Shown: positions 1 to 8,513 of the stretch, piece after piece
Numbering within the stretch: the stretch's first letter is position 1
How the letters are laid out: each line of letters begins with the position of its first letter
Assembly (NCBI GenBank): GCA_937905835.1
Contig: CALCXK010000042.1
Span: 1 to 64,000, forward strand
Reading direction: 5' to 3'
Source: an uncultured Ilumatobacter sp.
GTDB lineage: Bacteria; Actinomycetota; Acidimicrobiia; Acidimicrobiales; Ilumatobacteraceae
Length of the DNA stretch: 64,000 nucleotides
Position numbers and translations under genes: made by a program
Notes under the pieces: model-generated
Database searches by the model: none
The model's input: the letters and a program-made list of their open reading frames with translations, nothing else
Told to the model about the DNA's origin: nothing

Positions 1-1
1 G

Positions 2-538
2 GCTCGCAGTAGTGACATCGTGATCGTCGGTGGTGGATTCGGCGGATTGCTGGTGGGTGGCCGCCTCCGCGAGGTCGGTTTCGACGACATCCGTGTCATT
101 GAGAAGGGAGGCGACTTCGGCGGCACCTGGTACTGGAATCGCTACCCGGGCGCGATGTGCGACGTTGAGTCGTACTGCTACCTGCCGATGCTCGAAGAGC
201 TCGACTACGTCCCAAAGCACAAGTACTCGTTCGCTCCCGAGATCATGGAGCACTCGAAGAACATCGCCGCGCATTATCGGCTCTACGACAACGCCCTGCT
301 GTCGACCGGCGTCACTCGCACCAAGTGGGACGACGACACCGGCCGCTGGACGATCACCACCGACCGCGGTGACGAGATGACCGCCCGCGTGATCGTCATG
401 GCGAACGGTCCGCTCAACCGGCCAAAGTTGCCGGGCGTCGAGGGCATCAATGACTTCGGCGGCCACACGTTCCACACCAGTCGCTGGGACTACGAGTACA
501 CCGGCCTGGCCTCACGGGGTGGCGGTGCAGTCAGGTGA
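2..538 (+). pseudogene. Baeyer-Villiger / flavin monooxygenase, truncated at both ends
   Basis: The reading frame is open through the window edge; 178 residues are visible. The N-terminal FAD Rossmann motif VIVGGGFGG is followed by GGTWYWNRYPGAMCDVES, a hallmark of Baeyer-Villiger monooxygenases, which insert oxygen next to a ketone using FAD and NADPH. The BVMO fingerprint F-x-G-x3-H-x3-W-D is present (FGGHTFHTSRWD). The protein then stops about ten codons later, before the second Rossmann fold that binds NADPH. Complete family members are about 500-600 residues, so roughly two thirds is missing. The end overlaps the convergent DUF2520 gene by 8 nt. It looks like a deletion remnant; an assembly join is the alternative. 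Family assignment is certain, activity is very unlikely. Confidence 0.8.
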
Positions 539-1283
539 GGTCGCTCGGCAGTTCGCGTCTGGCGACGCGTGCGGCCACCCGAGCGAGCGCAATGTACGGC
601 TCGCGTTGGTCATCGTCGAGCGTATTGAGGTGGGCACGAACTGTTGCCCAGTCGCCACGCGCAACTGGTCCGGTGAGTGCGGCAGCTGACCCGTGTTGGG
701 CGACGTCGGCGAGTGTCGTCTCCATCATTTGCCAGAATCCGGCTGGGTCGATGTCGAGCCGACCAGCGAGCGTTTCGACTTCGGCACAAAGCGCAACAAG
801 ATGGTTGGCCGCGACCGAGGCAGTTGCGTGGTACGTCGTCCGATCGTCGTCGGCGACATCGAAGGCGATACCGCCGAGTCGTTCGACCATCGCATGGCCG
901 GCTGGGTCGCCCGCCACGGCGAATCGGCAACCATTGAGCAGGCGTGTTGCTCCGGTCGTCGGATTGGGGAGTGACATGAGTGGATGGACCGAGCATCGGC
1001 GTCGGTGTGGCGCGAGCACGTCGAGCTGGCGGGAACCAGAACAGTGCGCAACGACTGCCGGCCCAGGAAGGATCGATCGAGCGACCTCCGTAATGACATC
1101 ATCGGGCGTGCAGATAAGGACGAGGTCGACGCCGGCTGCCGCGGAGGAGAGTTCGTGACGATCAGCGACTTCGACGTCGAGGCCGACCGACATCAGCGCA
1201 CCTGCGAACGATCCGCCTGCCCGCCCGGCCCCGACTATCCGGACGCTGGTCAGAAGCGCTGAGGTCCCATCGAGGTCTGCCAT
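531..1283 (-). CDS. Rossmann-like / DUF2520 domain oxidoreductase
   Basis: 250 residues. An N-terminal nucleotide-binding fold (RIVGAGRAGGSFAGAL, about residues 14-29) is followed by VDLVLICTPDDVI and the conserved stretch VVAHCSGSRQLDVLAP, typical of the Rossmann-like plus DUF2520 family. These proteins resemble NADP-dependent 6-phosphogluconate/ProC-type dehydrogenases; in many actinobacteria a relative lies beside panC, but no pantothenate gene is here. The substrate is unknown. The start is the ATG at 1283. It converges on, and overlaps by 8 nt, the truncated monooxygenase. Confidence 0.8.
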   Translation of the reverse strand: MADLDGTSALLTSVRIVGAGRAGGSFAGALMSVGLDVEVADRHELSSAAAGVDLVLICTPDDVITEVARSILPGPAVVAHCSGSRQLDVLAPHRRRCSVHPLMSLPNPTTGATRLLNGCRFAVAGDPAGHAMVERLGGIAFDVADDDRTTYHATASVAANHLVALCAEVETLAGRLDIDPAGFWQMMETTLADVAQHGSAAALTGPVARGDWATVRAHLNTLDDDQREPYIALARVAARVARRELPSDLT

Positions 1284-1335
1284 AGTCGTTAGTCTGCCTC
1301 AGTGGCACGGCGATGCAGTTCGCCGGCGCCTGGCG

Positions 1336-1341
1336 TATCTT
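1336..1341 (+). promoter_or_regulatory. -10 box for leaderless SRPBCC transcript
   Basis: TATCTT followed by 6 nt and then the ATG at 1348. There is no Shine-Dalgarno. The spacing places the transcription start at or next to the start codon, as in actinobacterial leaderless mRNAs. Confidence 0.5.
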
Positions 1342-1347
1342 TAATCC

Positions 1348-1794
1348 ATGGCTGAGCAGATGGTGTCCGTTTCCCGTGTGATCAAGGCGTCCCCGGAGGC
1401 GATCTTCGACGTGCTTGCCGACCCGGCCCGCCACGCCGAAATCGACGGCTCTGGCATGGTTCAGAAGGTGCGAGGCGACGGCACACGGCTGGCGCTCGGC
1501 GCGAAGTTCGGGATGGACATGAAGATGGGGCCCTTGCCCTACAAGATCTCGAGCACTGTCGTCGAGTTCGAAGAGAACGAACTGATCGCCTGGGCGCACT
1601 TCGGCAAGCACCGGTGGCGCTACGAACTTGAAGCCACCGAAGTCGACGGCGTCCCTGCTACCAACGTCACGGAGACGTTCGACTGGTCGACGGCGAGGCT
1701 CCCGAAGGCCATCGAACTGGCTGGTTACCCGAAGAAGAACCCGGTCAGCATGGAGGCGACACTCGGTCGCCTCGCCGCCATCCTCGAAGCCTGA
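1348..1794 (+). CDS. SRPBCC (polyketide cyclase/dehydrase-like) protein
   Basis: 148 residues. The N-terminus VSVSRVIKASPEAIFDVLAD is the usual first strand and helix of the START/SRPBCC fold, and the rest alternates strands (LIAWAHFGKHRWRYELEA) with a long C-terminal helix. Members bind hydrophobic ligands in a deep cavity; no catalytic residue can be assigned, so the ligand is unknown. The start is supported by a -10 box 6 nt upstream. It stands alone, divergent from DUF2520 and convergent with the nitroreductase. Confidence 0.8.
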   Translation: MAEQMVSVSRVIKASPEAIFDVLADPARHAEIDGSGMVQKVRGDGTRLALGAKFGMDMKMGPLPYKISSTVVEFEENELIAWAHFGKHRWRYELEATEVDGVPATNVTETFDWSTARLPKAIELAGYPKKNPVSMEATLGRLAAILEA

Positions 1795-1854
1795 GACAGC
1801 ATCGTGTTGTGACGGCTGCTTCGTCGAGCGCCCCAAGCGCCAGAGGTGGCCATT

Positions 1855-1914
1855 CCGCCCAAACTGAGACCGTTTCGCGTCGCCACCGCGCTGGAATGGT
1901 CTCCATTTCGGGCG
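1855..1914. terminator. Imperfect inverted repeat between convergent genes
   Basis: The left arm CCGCCCAAACTGAGACC (1855-1871) pairs imperfectly with the right arm GGTCTCCATTTCGGGCGG (1898-1915 region) across about 26 nt. It lies between the ends of the SRPBCC gene and the minus-strand nitroreductase, so it could act as a bidirectional terminator. There is no T-tract, so the role is inferred from position only. Confidence 0.4.
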
Positions 1915-1923
1915 GACGGGGCG

Positions 1924-2616
1924 TCAGTCGTCCCAGCCGACGAAGCTGACGACGTCGTTGTTCTCGGCGCGGCGAGACACCACGTCGTTGGCGACGAAGT
2001 CTGGATTCGGCCAGCCCATGGCGACGCAGGTCATGATCACTTCATCTTCGGGGATGTTCGCGTGCTCGCGAACGACTGTTGACTGCATGATGCCTTGGCC
2101 GTTGATCACGCAGCCCAATCCCTTCGACGTCGCAGCGAGCACCAGCCCGTAGGTCGCGGCGCCGCAGTCGAAGTGAGCGACGGTGTCATCGGCGAGTTCC
2201 CGATCGATCGTGACGACGACCGACACTGGTGCGTCGAACTGACGGAAGCCGCGCATGACCCAGTCTTGGCGCATCTCCTTGTCGTGTCGTTCGATGCCCA
2301 TTGCCTCGAACAACTGCACAGCGATCTCGACCTGGCGATCACGGTGCACGCCTTGGTAGCCGTGATCAGCCACCTTGATCTCGCGATCAACCGCCGCACC
2401 GGCGAGCATCCGCTCGGTGTTGCCCTCGCGGACCAGTTCGAGCGGGGCGCCGGTGATTGCGTGAAAGTTCCACGGTTGGGTGTTCATCGACGAGGGTGCC
2501 CGCGTGGCGATGGCGATGATCTCGGCCATCAACTCCTTCGACACGGGGTCGGGCTTATAGCCGCGGATACTGCGCCGAGACGCGACGAGTTCTTCGTACG
2601 AGAGCGCTTCAGCCAT
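1924..2616 (-). CDS. Nitroreductase family flavoprotein
   Basis: 230 residues starting MAEALSYEELVASRR at 2616; a longer in-frame extension is possible but would overlap the next gene and lacks family similarity. The N-terminal SRRSIRGYKPDPV and RAPSSMNTQPWNFH are the FMN-binding signatures of the nitroreductase family, and GLGCVINGQG plus the C-terminal R-R-AENNDVV follow in order. Such enzymes use NAD(P)H and FMN to reduce nitro groups, quinones or enones. The true substrate is not readable. It lies 49 nt downstream of the hotdog protein gene on the same strand. Confidence 0.85.
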   Translation of the reverse strand: MAEALSYEELVASRRSIRGYKPDPVSKELMAEIIAIATRAPSSMNTQPWNFHAITGAPLELVREGNTERMLAGAAVDREIKVADHGYQGVHRDRQVEIAVQLFEAMGIERHDKEMRQDWVMRGFRQFDAPVSVVVTIDRELADDTVAHFDCGAATYGLVLAATSKGLGCVINGQGIMQSTVVREHANIPEDEVIMTCVAMGWPNPDFVANDVVSRRAENNDVVSFVGWDD

Positions 2617-2665
2617 ATCAATCGATTCTGCTGGATTGGCCGCCTGCGCGACGAACCGTGCGTGG

Positions 2666-3373
2666 TCAGGGCAACTCGATGATGGCCTCGTGTTCGTAGC
2701 GCGCCACCGGTGATCCGTCGGCGTTGATCGCAACATCGAGGATCGCTCGCTTGCCAGCACGCGAGTCGAATCGTTCGATCACGACAGCGGTGGCATCGAT
2801 CTGTGCACCGACAGATGCGACGCCGAGATGCTGCAGGTGACTCCGGACATGGATCCAGGAACCACTCACCATCTGTGTATGAAAGAAGTCGTTCGCCACG
2901 CGCATCCAGGTCACCGGATGCACAACCTGCTCGTCGGCATAGATGGCGAGGTCGTCACCGGCGCGCCATGCGTAGTCGTTCCATGTCTGGTCGGCGACGA
3001 AGGAGATGGGGTCGAGGTGCTCGCCCTGGCCGGTGCATTTCGGTGGTGTGGCGCCCACCAGCGATACGAAGCACGTCGAACGTGTCGCGCCGTCGACCTG
3101 TGTTTCGACCGCGCCGTTGGTCGGCACGAAGTTGACGATGTCGCCTTCGAGCACCGGCGCGCGGAATCGTACGTGGCCGCCACCGCCAGCAAGCCACTCA
3201 CGACCCCACGCCGCAGCAGGAACGTGAGTCATGTAGGCGTAAACGGTCACACCAGCGACGAGTGCCGATGGGAAGCCGGCAGCGCGGGCGCCGATATCGG
3301 TGTGGATGGCGTTGTCGGCGTGCTCGGCCAGGTTGACGGCAACGGTCGACCAGGCGTCGAGTTCGATTGTCAT
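2666..3373 (-). CDS. MaoC-like / hotdog-fold protein
   Basis: 235 residues. The segment DNAIHTDIGARAAGFPSALV followed by AGVTVYAYMTHVP resembles the substrate-binding helix of MaoC-type (R)-hydratases (D/H followed by A-x2-G-F). The length suggests two hotdog units in tandem, the second from about residue 130. A hydratase or thioesterase role in acyl-CoA metabolism is plausible; the catalytic Asp/His pair is not clear enough to choose. Same strand as, and 49 nt upstream of, the nitroreductase, so perhaps one transcript. Confidence 0.65.
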   Translation of the reverse strand: MTIELDAWSTVAVNLAEHADNAIHTDIGARAAGFPSALVAGVTVYAYMTHVPAAAWGREWLAGGGGHVRFRAPVLEGDIVNFVPTNGAVETQVDGATRSTCFVSLVGATPPKCTGQGEHLDPISFVADQTWNDYAWRAGDDLAIYADEQVVHPVTWMRVANDFFHTQMVSGSWIHVRSHLQHLGVASVGAQIDATAVVIERFDSRAGKRAILDVAINADGSPVARYEHEAIIELP

Positions 3374-3507
3374 CGGGCCAGTCTGGCCGAGATGGTTTGG
3401 TCAGAAGACAGGGGGCGCCGGAATCATCTTCCAGACGTGTCGCTCTCGATTCTCGGCCCACTCGCTCGAATCAGTCGAGACAACTTGACGAACTCTCGAG
3501 GGGTCAC

Positions 3508-3590
3508 CGGTTCATCACGGGAGAACCGTGGTGGGCGATCATCCGCCACAGGCCGGTTGGAGAGCGAGCGAGCATCCACACGGTGAGCAG
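3508..3590 (-). pseudogene. Possible SnoaL/NTF2-like C-terminal remnant
   Basis: Immediately after the stop codon of the MFS gene, and in the same frame, the minus strand reads WMLARSPTGLWRMIAHHGSP then VMNR and a stop. The pattern G-W-R-M-x-H-H-x-S-P-V is typical of the end of SnoaL-like proteins. Nothing else of the family is present. It could be a decayed gene fragment; the match is short and may be chance. The rest of the 217-nt gap (3374-3590) holds nothing I recognise. Confidence 0.25.
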
Positions 3591-4742
3591 CTACGAACTG
3601 GCGACGGCCGGGCCGGGCGTCGACGATCGCCGGAGCGGCAAGTTGCGGCGATCGGCGTAGAGCAACATCAACGCCGCGCTCGCGATGATGCCTGCTGCGA
3701 CGATGCCCAGCGAGGTGCTCGATCCGCTGGCGAGGAGCGCGCCGCCGATGAGCGGCCCGAAGACCCGCCCGAGCGCCATGATCGCCTGCGCGTCGCCGGC
3801 ACGCTCTTGCGGGAAGGCCGATCGAGAAGCAAGCAGTCCGAACGCTGCTGGCAAGCCCATGAAAAAGATGAACCCCCAGCCGACGAGACCAATGGCGAAG
3901 ACAAGGTCGTTCCGCACGCTGGCGATCAGCACTGAACAGACTGCGGTACCGAAGAACCAGAACCCGGCAGATCCTCGACGGCCCTGCCATTTGGCAGAGG
4001 GGATGCCAGCCATTGCGTTGCCGCTGAACAACAGCGCAACCGTGCCTGCCGACAGCCCGTTCAATCCGGTTCCGATCGCCGCGGCGTACACGAAGACCGT
4101 CGAGCCGCCCATCGTGATCAATCCGAGTGCAAGCAGGATCAGGCGGGCTGCACGAGTCGCGCCGTGTCGAGCGCCTCGATCGATGGGCGCGACCGACCGG
4201 TCGATTTGGTGGGCAAAGAGCAATGGCAGGCCAGTGATCCCGGCGAGCACGACGAAGAGCGAGTCGACGCCCGCTGTTTGGATCAGGAGGGACAGCACCG
4301 GTGCTGAAATGACGCCGACGAGCGGACCGATGACGGCGACATCGCCCGTGCGTTCGTTGTCACCGAAGGCAGCCTGCCAACCAAACCATGCAGCGAGCCC
4401 CAGCGACAGGCCGCTGGCGCTGCGAGCGACCGTGAGGAGAGCGAGGTTGGGCGCGATTGCGGACGAAAGATTTGCGAGCACACCCAGGACGGCGCCGATG
4501 ATGAACACATGTCGCTCAGGACGGAGTAACCGGCCGGCGAGGAACGATGCCGCCACGAAGCCGCCGAGCTGTCCGGTTGACACCCAGCCGACGACGCTGA
4601 GCGATACATCGCGGTCGGCAGCGATCGCAGGCAGCAGGAAGGGTGTTGCACTGAATACCACGGTGCTTGATGCGATCGCCACCAGGAGTGCTGGAGCGAC
4701 CGATGGCTTGAACGCGACGAGCAGCCTGACTGGTACCTGCAT
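3591..4742 (-). CDS. Major facilitator superfamily transporter
   Basis: 383 residues with about 12 hydrophobic segments. The first begins VAPALLVAIASSTVVFSATP and a charged loop GRLLRPERH follows TM2, in the position of the MFS A-motif. The overall layout is that of a drug/metabolite proton antiporter (12 TM). Substrate unknown. The C-terminus is short and basic (YADRRNLPLRRSS). The start is the ATG at 4742, preceded by a short gap (37 nt) to the yqeY gene end upstream, so co-transcription with yqeY is possible. Confidence 0.8.
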   Translation of the reverse strand: MQVPVRLLVAFKPSVAPALLVAIASSTVVFSATPFLLPAIAADRDVSLSVVGWVSTGQLGGFVAASFLAGRLLRPERHVFIIGAVLGVLANLSSAIAPNLALLTVARSASGLSLGLAAWFGWQAAFGDNERTGDVAVIGPLVGVISAPVLSLLIQTAGVDSLFVVLAGITGLPLLFAHQIDRSVAPIDRGARHGATRAARLILLALGLITMGGSTVFVYAAAIGTGLNGLSAGTVALLFSGNAMAGIPSAKWQGRRGSAGFWFFGTAVCSVLIASVRNDLVFAIGLVGWGFIFFMGLPAAFGLLASRSAFPQERAGDAQAIMALGRVFGPLIGGALLASGSSTSLGIVAAGIIASAALMLLYADRRNLPLRRSSTPGPAVASS

Positions 4743-4779
4743 CAGCTCGCCGTTCGATTGGCGAGGTCAGGCGTCACGG

Positions 4780-5226
4780 TCACGCTAAGCGTGATTTGAC
4801 CATGTCGGCCACGATGCGACCATCGGCGCGGCCGGCGACCTCAGCGTTGACAGCCTTCATGGCCTTGCCCATGTCTGACTGTTTGGCGAAGCCGTTGTCG
4901 GCCATCACGCGGTCGACGATGGCGGCAACGTCGCTCTCGCTCAGCGCTGCAGGCAGATACTTTTCGATGATCACCTTTTCGGCTCGCTCGGTTGCCCCGC
5001 GCTCGTGAGCCCCGCCTGCTTCGAACGCCTCGGCGGCATCGACGCGCCGCTTCGCTTGTGCCTTCAACACCGTGAGTATGCCGTCGTCATTGAGTTTGAT
5101 TGCCTGGTCGCCGGCGACCTGGGCTTCCTGAATGGCAGCGATCAGTGACCTCAGCGTGAGTTGTGTGGCGGCGTCGCGGGCACGCGTCGCGTCGTTCAGG
5201 TCGGAACGGATCTGTTCGATCAACAT
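4780..5226 (-). CDS. GatB/YqeY domain protein
   Basis: 148 residues from MLIEQIRSDLNDATRARD at 5226 (in-frame starts at 5235 and 5253 are less typical). The pattern of an N-terminal helix, TLRSLIAAIQEAQVAG, LKAQAKRRVDAAEAFEAGG, IIEKYLP and the C-terminal GKAMKAVNAEVAGRADGR is the full YqeY fold related to the tail domain of GatB. It is thought to bind tRNA, but its role is not established. Full length for the family. Confidence 0.9.
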   Translation of the reverse strand: MLIEQIRSDLNDATRARDAATQLTLRSLIAAIQEAQVAGDQAIKLNDDGILTVLKAQAKRRVDAAEAFEAGGAHERGATERAEKVIIEKYLPAALSESDVAAIVDRVMADNGFAKQSDMGKAMKAVNAEVAGRADGRIVADMVKSRLA

Positions 5227-5349
5227 GATGACCATTGTGGCGGGCGCGGGCATGAATGCTGCGGTTCATTGCTGAACGGACGTGAGCTGTCCATCGACGT
5301 CTTGGTAGCTCCCGCTGGCTTGGGCGTCGCGTACCTCGGCAGCACTGGC

Positions 5350-6129
5350 TTAGCGTTCGAGGCCGACCGGTGGCAAGTAGCCGTGCTCATCGCGCAGGGC
5401 TTGGCGGCCTGCCTCAATCGCCGCGCGCACCTGGGTTCGGAGTGCTGGCAGGTCGTCGTCGGTCATCCCCTCGGTCGAGATGGGCTCGAGTACACGGACC
5501 TCAGCAGTAGCTCGACCCAGCCGCCAGTCGTCCTTGCGGAGGCAATCGCGAGTGCCGTGAACTGCGATCGGCAGGATTGGATGCTGTCCCTGGATGGCGA
5601 GCTTGAACGCCCCTGCGTGAAACTTTTGCATCTCACCGGTCTTCGACCTGGTGCCTTCGGGGAAGATCATCACCGAGACGTTCGAGGCGAGCCGCTCGCG
5701 CGCCTGATCGAGTGCGGCCCGGCCCGACGTAGTGTCGCCGCGTTGGAGCGGAATGTCACGTGCCAGGCGCATCATCCAACCGAGGACAGGGATCTTCATG
5801 ATCTCGGCCTTCGAGAGCCACTTGAATTCGGTCGGCAGGTGCGAGATGAGCAAGATGTCGACGAAGCTCTCGTGGTTCGCAACAGCGACGTAGGGGCGCC
5901 GCATGTCGTCGGGCAGCATGCCCGAGGTTGAGAACGTCCAGAGGGGGTTCAGTGCCGAATGGATCGTTGTCAGCTTGCGGAACAGGTAGCCAGCTGCGTA
6001 GGCGCCCTTGTCGAACGGCATCGTGACCAGTCGAACGACCGCAACGAGGGGCGTAAAGACACTGACGAGGAGTCCGAGGACTATCCAACTCCAGATGCTC
6101 AAGACCGTCCGGGCCAACTTCGTGTCCAT
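5350..6129 (-). CDS. 1-acylglycerol-3-phosphate acyltransferase (PlsC-like)
   Basis: 259 residues. One N-terminal membrane segment (WSWIVLGLLVSVFTPLVAVV) anchors it. Acyltransferase blocks appear in order: block I NHESFVD (H-x4-D), block II LARDIPLQRGD, block III FPEGTRSKTGEM and block IV PILPIAVHG. It would acylate lysophosphatidic acid to phosphatidic acid at the inner membrane. I chose the ATG at 6129 because a TATCAT box lies 7 nt upstream; a TTG at 6162 would add eleven residues encoded by the tandem repeat. Ends 123 nt before the yqeY start. Confidence 0.9.
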   Translation of the reverse strand: MDTKLARTVLSIWSWIVLGLLVSVFTPLVAVVRLVTMPFDKGAYAAGYLFRKLTTIHSALNPLWTFSTSGMLPDDMRRPYVAVANHESFVDILLISHLPTEFKWLSKAEIMKIPVLGWMMRLARDIPLQRGDTTSGRAALDQARERLASNVSVMIFPEGTRSKTGEMQKFHAGAFKLAIQGQHPILPIAVHGTRDCLRKDDWRLGRATAEVRVLEPISTEGMTDDDLPALRTQVRAAIEAGRQALRDEHGYLPPVGLER

Positions 6130-6130
6130 C

Positions 6131-6166
6131 AAATGGATGATACGCAAATGGATGATACGCAAATGG
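6131..6166. repeat. 15-bp tandem repeat duplicating the plsC -10 box
   Basis: The unit AAATGGATGATACGC occurs twice (6131-6145, 6146-6160) plus AAATGG. On the minus strand each unit contains TATCAT; the copy nearer the gene has TATCAT followed by 7 nt and the ATG at 6129, so the repeat duplicates the predicted -10 element. The rest of the 182-nt gap to 6311 holds the plus-strand leader of the next gene. Confidence 0.7.
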
Positions 6167-6296
6167 TTACGTCACACCGAAGTCTGACCTCGGTGTGGCA
6201 ACAGCGCATGATGAGATCGGTCATGGCGTTTCGCTAGCGTGCAGATGCACAACGGGTAAAGGCGGTCACCGATCGCACTTCATTGCCCCTCACATC

Positions 6297-6305
6297 AATG
6301 AGGAG
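6297..6305 (+). promoter_or_regulatory. Shine-Dalgarno deciding the oxygenase start
   Basis: ATGAGGAGA, 6 nt before the ATG at 6312. It is one of the few strong ribosome binding sites in the window and favours 6312 over the upstream in-frame ATG at 6195. Confidence 0.6.
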
Positions 6306-6311
6306 ACCGAC

Positions 6312-7337
6312 ATGTCCCCGCACGCTTCCGGATCAGTTGAAGTCGAACTCGCCAAGGAACGAACCTTCGGCGGTGACGGCATCGACGTCGCACGCGAGAT
6401 GAGGATCATCGACCTGTCCAACCCAGATGTCACTCAGGCTGACATCGATGACGCACTGTGGAACGCAGCCGCCGAATCCGGGTTCTTCCAGGTCATCGGC
6501 CACGGCATCGACCAGGGGGCCATCGACGCAGCGTTCGACGCATCACTACGTTTCTTTGCCCTCCCGACCGAGGTTAAGGAACGACGCCAGATGCCACCGC
6601 GCAGCAACTCTGGTTGGGAGTTCAAGTCACAGAAACGCCCGTCCACTGGAACCTTCGACCACAAAGAGACATACCAGGTCACAATTTCGCGCATGGTTGA
6701 ACACGACCTCTGGCCTACCGACGAGGAGATCGACGGCTTCCGCTCAGCGCTCGAGCAGTTCGAATCAGTCAACCGCGACCTTGCCATGCGTCTCCTCGAA
6801 TCGTTCGCCCGCAAGCTTGGGTTCGACGACGACTTCTTCGCGCAGCGGCATGACCCCGCATCGCCCGAATACCAGTCGACGTTACGCCTCCTGCACTACC
6901 TGCCAATGGCCGCGGCCGACCTGCAGCCAGGTGAGTGGCGCGCTGGGGCCCACACCGACTACGACTGTCTCACCCTGCTCCATCAACGTGCAGGGGAGTA
7001 CGGCCTCCAGGTCTGCCCTGGCGCTGAAGCCGATGACCGTGACCCAGATGCACCGCTCGGTTGGACCGACGTCGAACCGGCTGCCGGCACCGTCACCTGC
7101 AACATCGGCGACATGTTGATGCGCTGGAGCGACGATCAGCTTCCGTCGACCTTGCACCGCGTCCGCATGCCCCGAGCGAACGAGATTGACGGTGAGTCAC
7201 TCGATGCCCGCTACTCGATTGCCTACTTCGCTCAGGCCGATCGCGACGCCGTGATCGAGAGCCCGAGCGGTCGGCACGAACCGATTAGCGCAGCGGATTA
7301 TCTCCAGCAGCGGATCGCTGCCAACTTCGCCAGTTGA
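6312..7337 (+). CDS. Isopenicillin-N-synthase-like 2-oxoglutarate/Fe(II) oxygenase
   Basis: 341 residues. The N-terminal DIOX_N-like part contains MRIIDLSNPD, ESGFFQVIGHGID and the substrate-side arm. The C-terminal double-stranded beta helix carries the iron ligands HTDYD (H-x-D) and a distal His in LHRVRMPR, with R-x-S (RYSIAYF) for 2-oxoglutarate. It should hydroxylate or oxidise a small molecule; the substrate is unknown. The start is set by the strong GAGGAG upstream. Single gene, convergent with the toroid protein (9-nt gap). Confidence 0.85.
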   Translation: MSPHASGSVEVELAKERTFGGDGIDVAREMRIIDLSNPDVTQADIDDALWNAAAESGFFQVIGHGIDQGAIDAAFDASLRFFALPTEVKERRQMPPRSNSGWEFKSQKRPSTGTFDHKETYQVTISRMVEHDLWPTDEEIDGFRSALEQFESVNRDLAMRLLESFARKLGFDDDFFAQRHDPASPEYQSTLRLLHYLPMAAADLQPGEWRAGAHTDYDCLTLLHQRAGEYGLQVCPGAEADDRDPDAPLGWTDVEPAAGTVTCNIGDMLMRWSDDQLPSTLHRVRMPRANEIDGESLDARYSIAYFAQADRDAVIESPSGRHEPISAADYLQQRIAANFAS

Positions 7338-7346
7338 ATTCGCCAG

Positions 7347-8513
7347 TCACACTGACGCCTGATTTCGAGCTGTCGCCCGAGTCGTTGACGCTCGGACGGC
7401 GGAGTGGTCGCTCGAGTCAAAGAAGCCGGTGCGTTCGACGAAGAGATTACTGGCCTGCGTGGTTTGGGTGATCGCATCGACGGCAAGGATGATCGCGGCA
7501 GCCGTGTATGACGAGTGTTCGTCGAACGGGAACAGGACGCGGCTTGATCCGCCAGCAGGTTCGCGTAGGTCGTGCACGATGCCGGTCCAGTAAGCACCTG
7601 GTGAGGCAGCGTCGTCGCTGTCGGTCAACGGCGCACCCGATGTCGAGGTGTTGCGGTGCGGGCGGATCCACTTCAGTAGGTCGGTCGCGGTCGACACGTC
7701 GCCCATCACGGCGCACGCCAGCGCACATTCAGCGGTTTCGGATGCAGTGATCCACGGTTCGTCCTCGACACAACGAACGCCGAGGCGATCGATCACGAAA
7801 CGATCCCAGCCGCTCTCTATTCGGATTTTGGCAGCAGTGCCGGTGAGCGCACTGGTGAGCACCGGGTAGTACCAGTCCATTGCCCAACGCGTCTTCGGTT
7901 CGAAAGCGTCGGGCTTTGAGCGAATCACTTCGCACATCGTGGCGGCAGCCAGGCTCCACTCGGGCCGGGGCGAACCGATGGCCTCGCCGAGGTGAGCGCC
8001 GCATCGTAAAGCATGCTGGATGCTGGCGGTACCGGTCAACAGTGCGTAGTCCCACGGCTTGCCGTCGGGCTCGACTGCCCAGAGCGGTATGCCATCGTCG
8101 CGACGAAGGCTGAGGACGAAGTCGAGGGCCCGCTCGACGGTTGGCCACATGTTCTCGGCGAACCCGCGGTCCCAGGTGCTACGCCAGTGATGCCACACAC
8201 CAGTGGCGATGTACGCGCACACGTTGGTGTCGAGCTTGGCGTCTTCGATCGACCCGTCTGGGCGGTAGTAGTTGTGCCAACTGCCGTCGGGGCGCTGGAT
8301 GTCGGCGAGCCACTCGTAGGCGCGTTCGGCTTCTTTGTGGAGCCCGGCGATATCGAGGGCCATGGCGGACTCGATGTGGTTCCACGGGTCGCTGTGGCCG
8401 CCAGGGAACCACTGAATCATTCCGTTTGGCAGCTGCAGCGACGCGAGTTGGTCGGCAGTTTCACGAATCTCGTCGGCAGTGATGACGCCCTCGAGCGAAG
8501 GAATGGTGCTCAT
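7347..8513 (-). CDS. Alpha-toroid (prenyltransferase/squalene-oxidase repeat-like) protein
   Basis: 388 residues from MSTIPSLEGVITADEIRET at 8513. Repeated helical-hairpin motifs such as LQLPNGMIQWFPGG, IQRPDGSWHNYYRPDGS and LRRDDGIPLWAVEPDG resemble QW-type repeats of terpenoid cyclases or six-hairpin glycosidases. The WHHW-S-WDRGFAENMWPTVE segment suits an (alpha/alpha)6 toroid acting on carbohydrate. Function unknown; the neighbours suggest a role in building or trimming a glycan. Its ATG overlaps the methyltransferase stop (ATGA), so translation is coupled. Confidence 0.65.
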   Translation of the reverse strand: MSTIPSLEGVITADEIRETADQLASLQLPNGMIQWFPGGHSDPWNHIESAMALDIAGLHKEAERAYEWLADIQRPDGSWHNYYRPDGSIEDAKLDTNVCAYIATGVWHHWRSTWDRGFAENMWPTVERALDFVLSLRRDDGIPLWAVEPDGKPWDYALLTGTASIQHALRCGAHLGEAIGSPRPEWSLAAATMCEVIRSKPDAFEPKTRWAMDWYYPVLTSALTGTAAKIRIESGWDRFVIDRLGVRCVEDEPWITASETAECALACAVMGDVSTATDLLKWIRPHRNTSTSGAPLTDSDDAASPGAYWTGIVHDLREPAGGSSRVLFPFDEHSSYTAAAIILAVDAITQTTQASNLFVERTGFFDSSDHSAVRASTTRATARNQASV

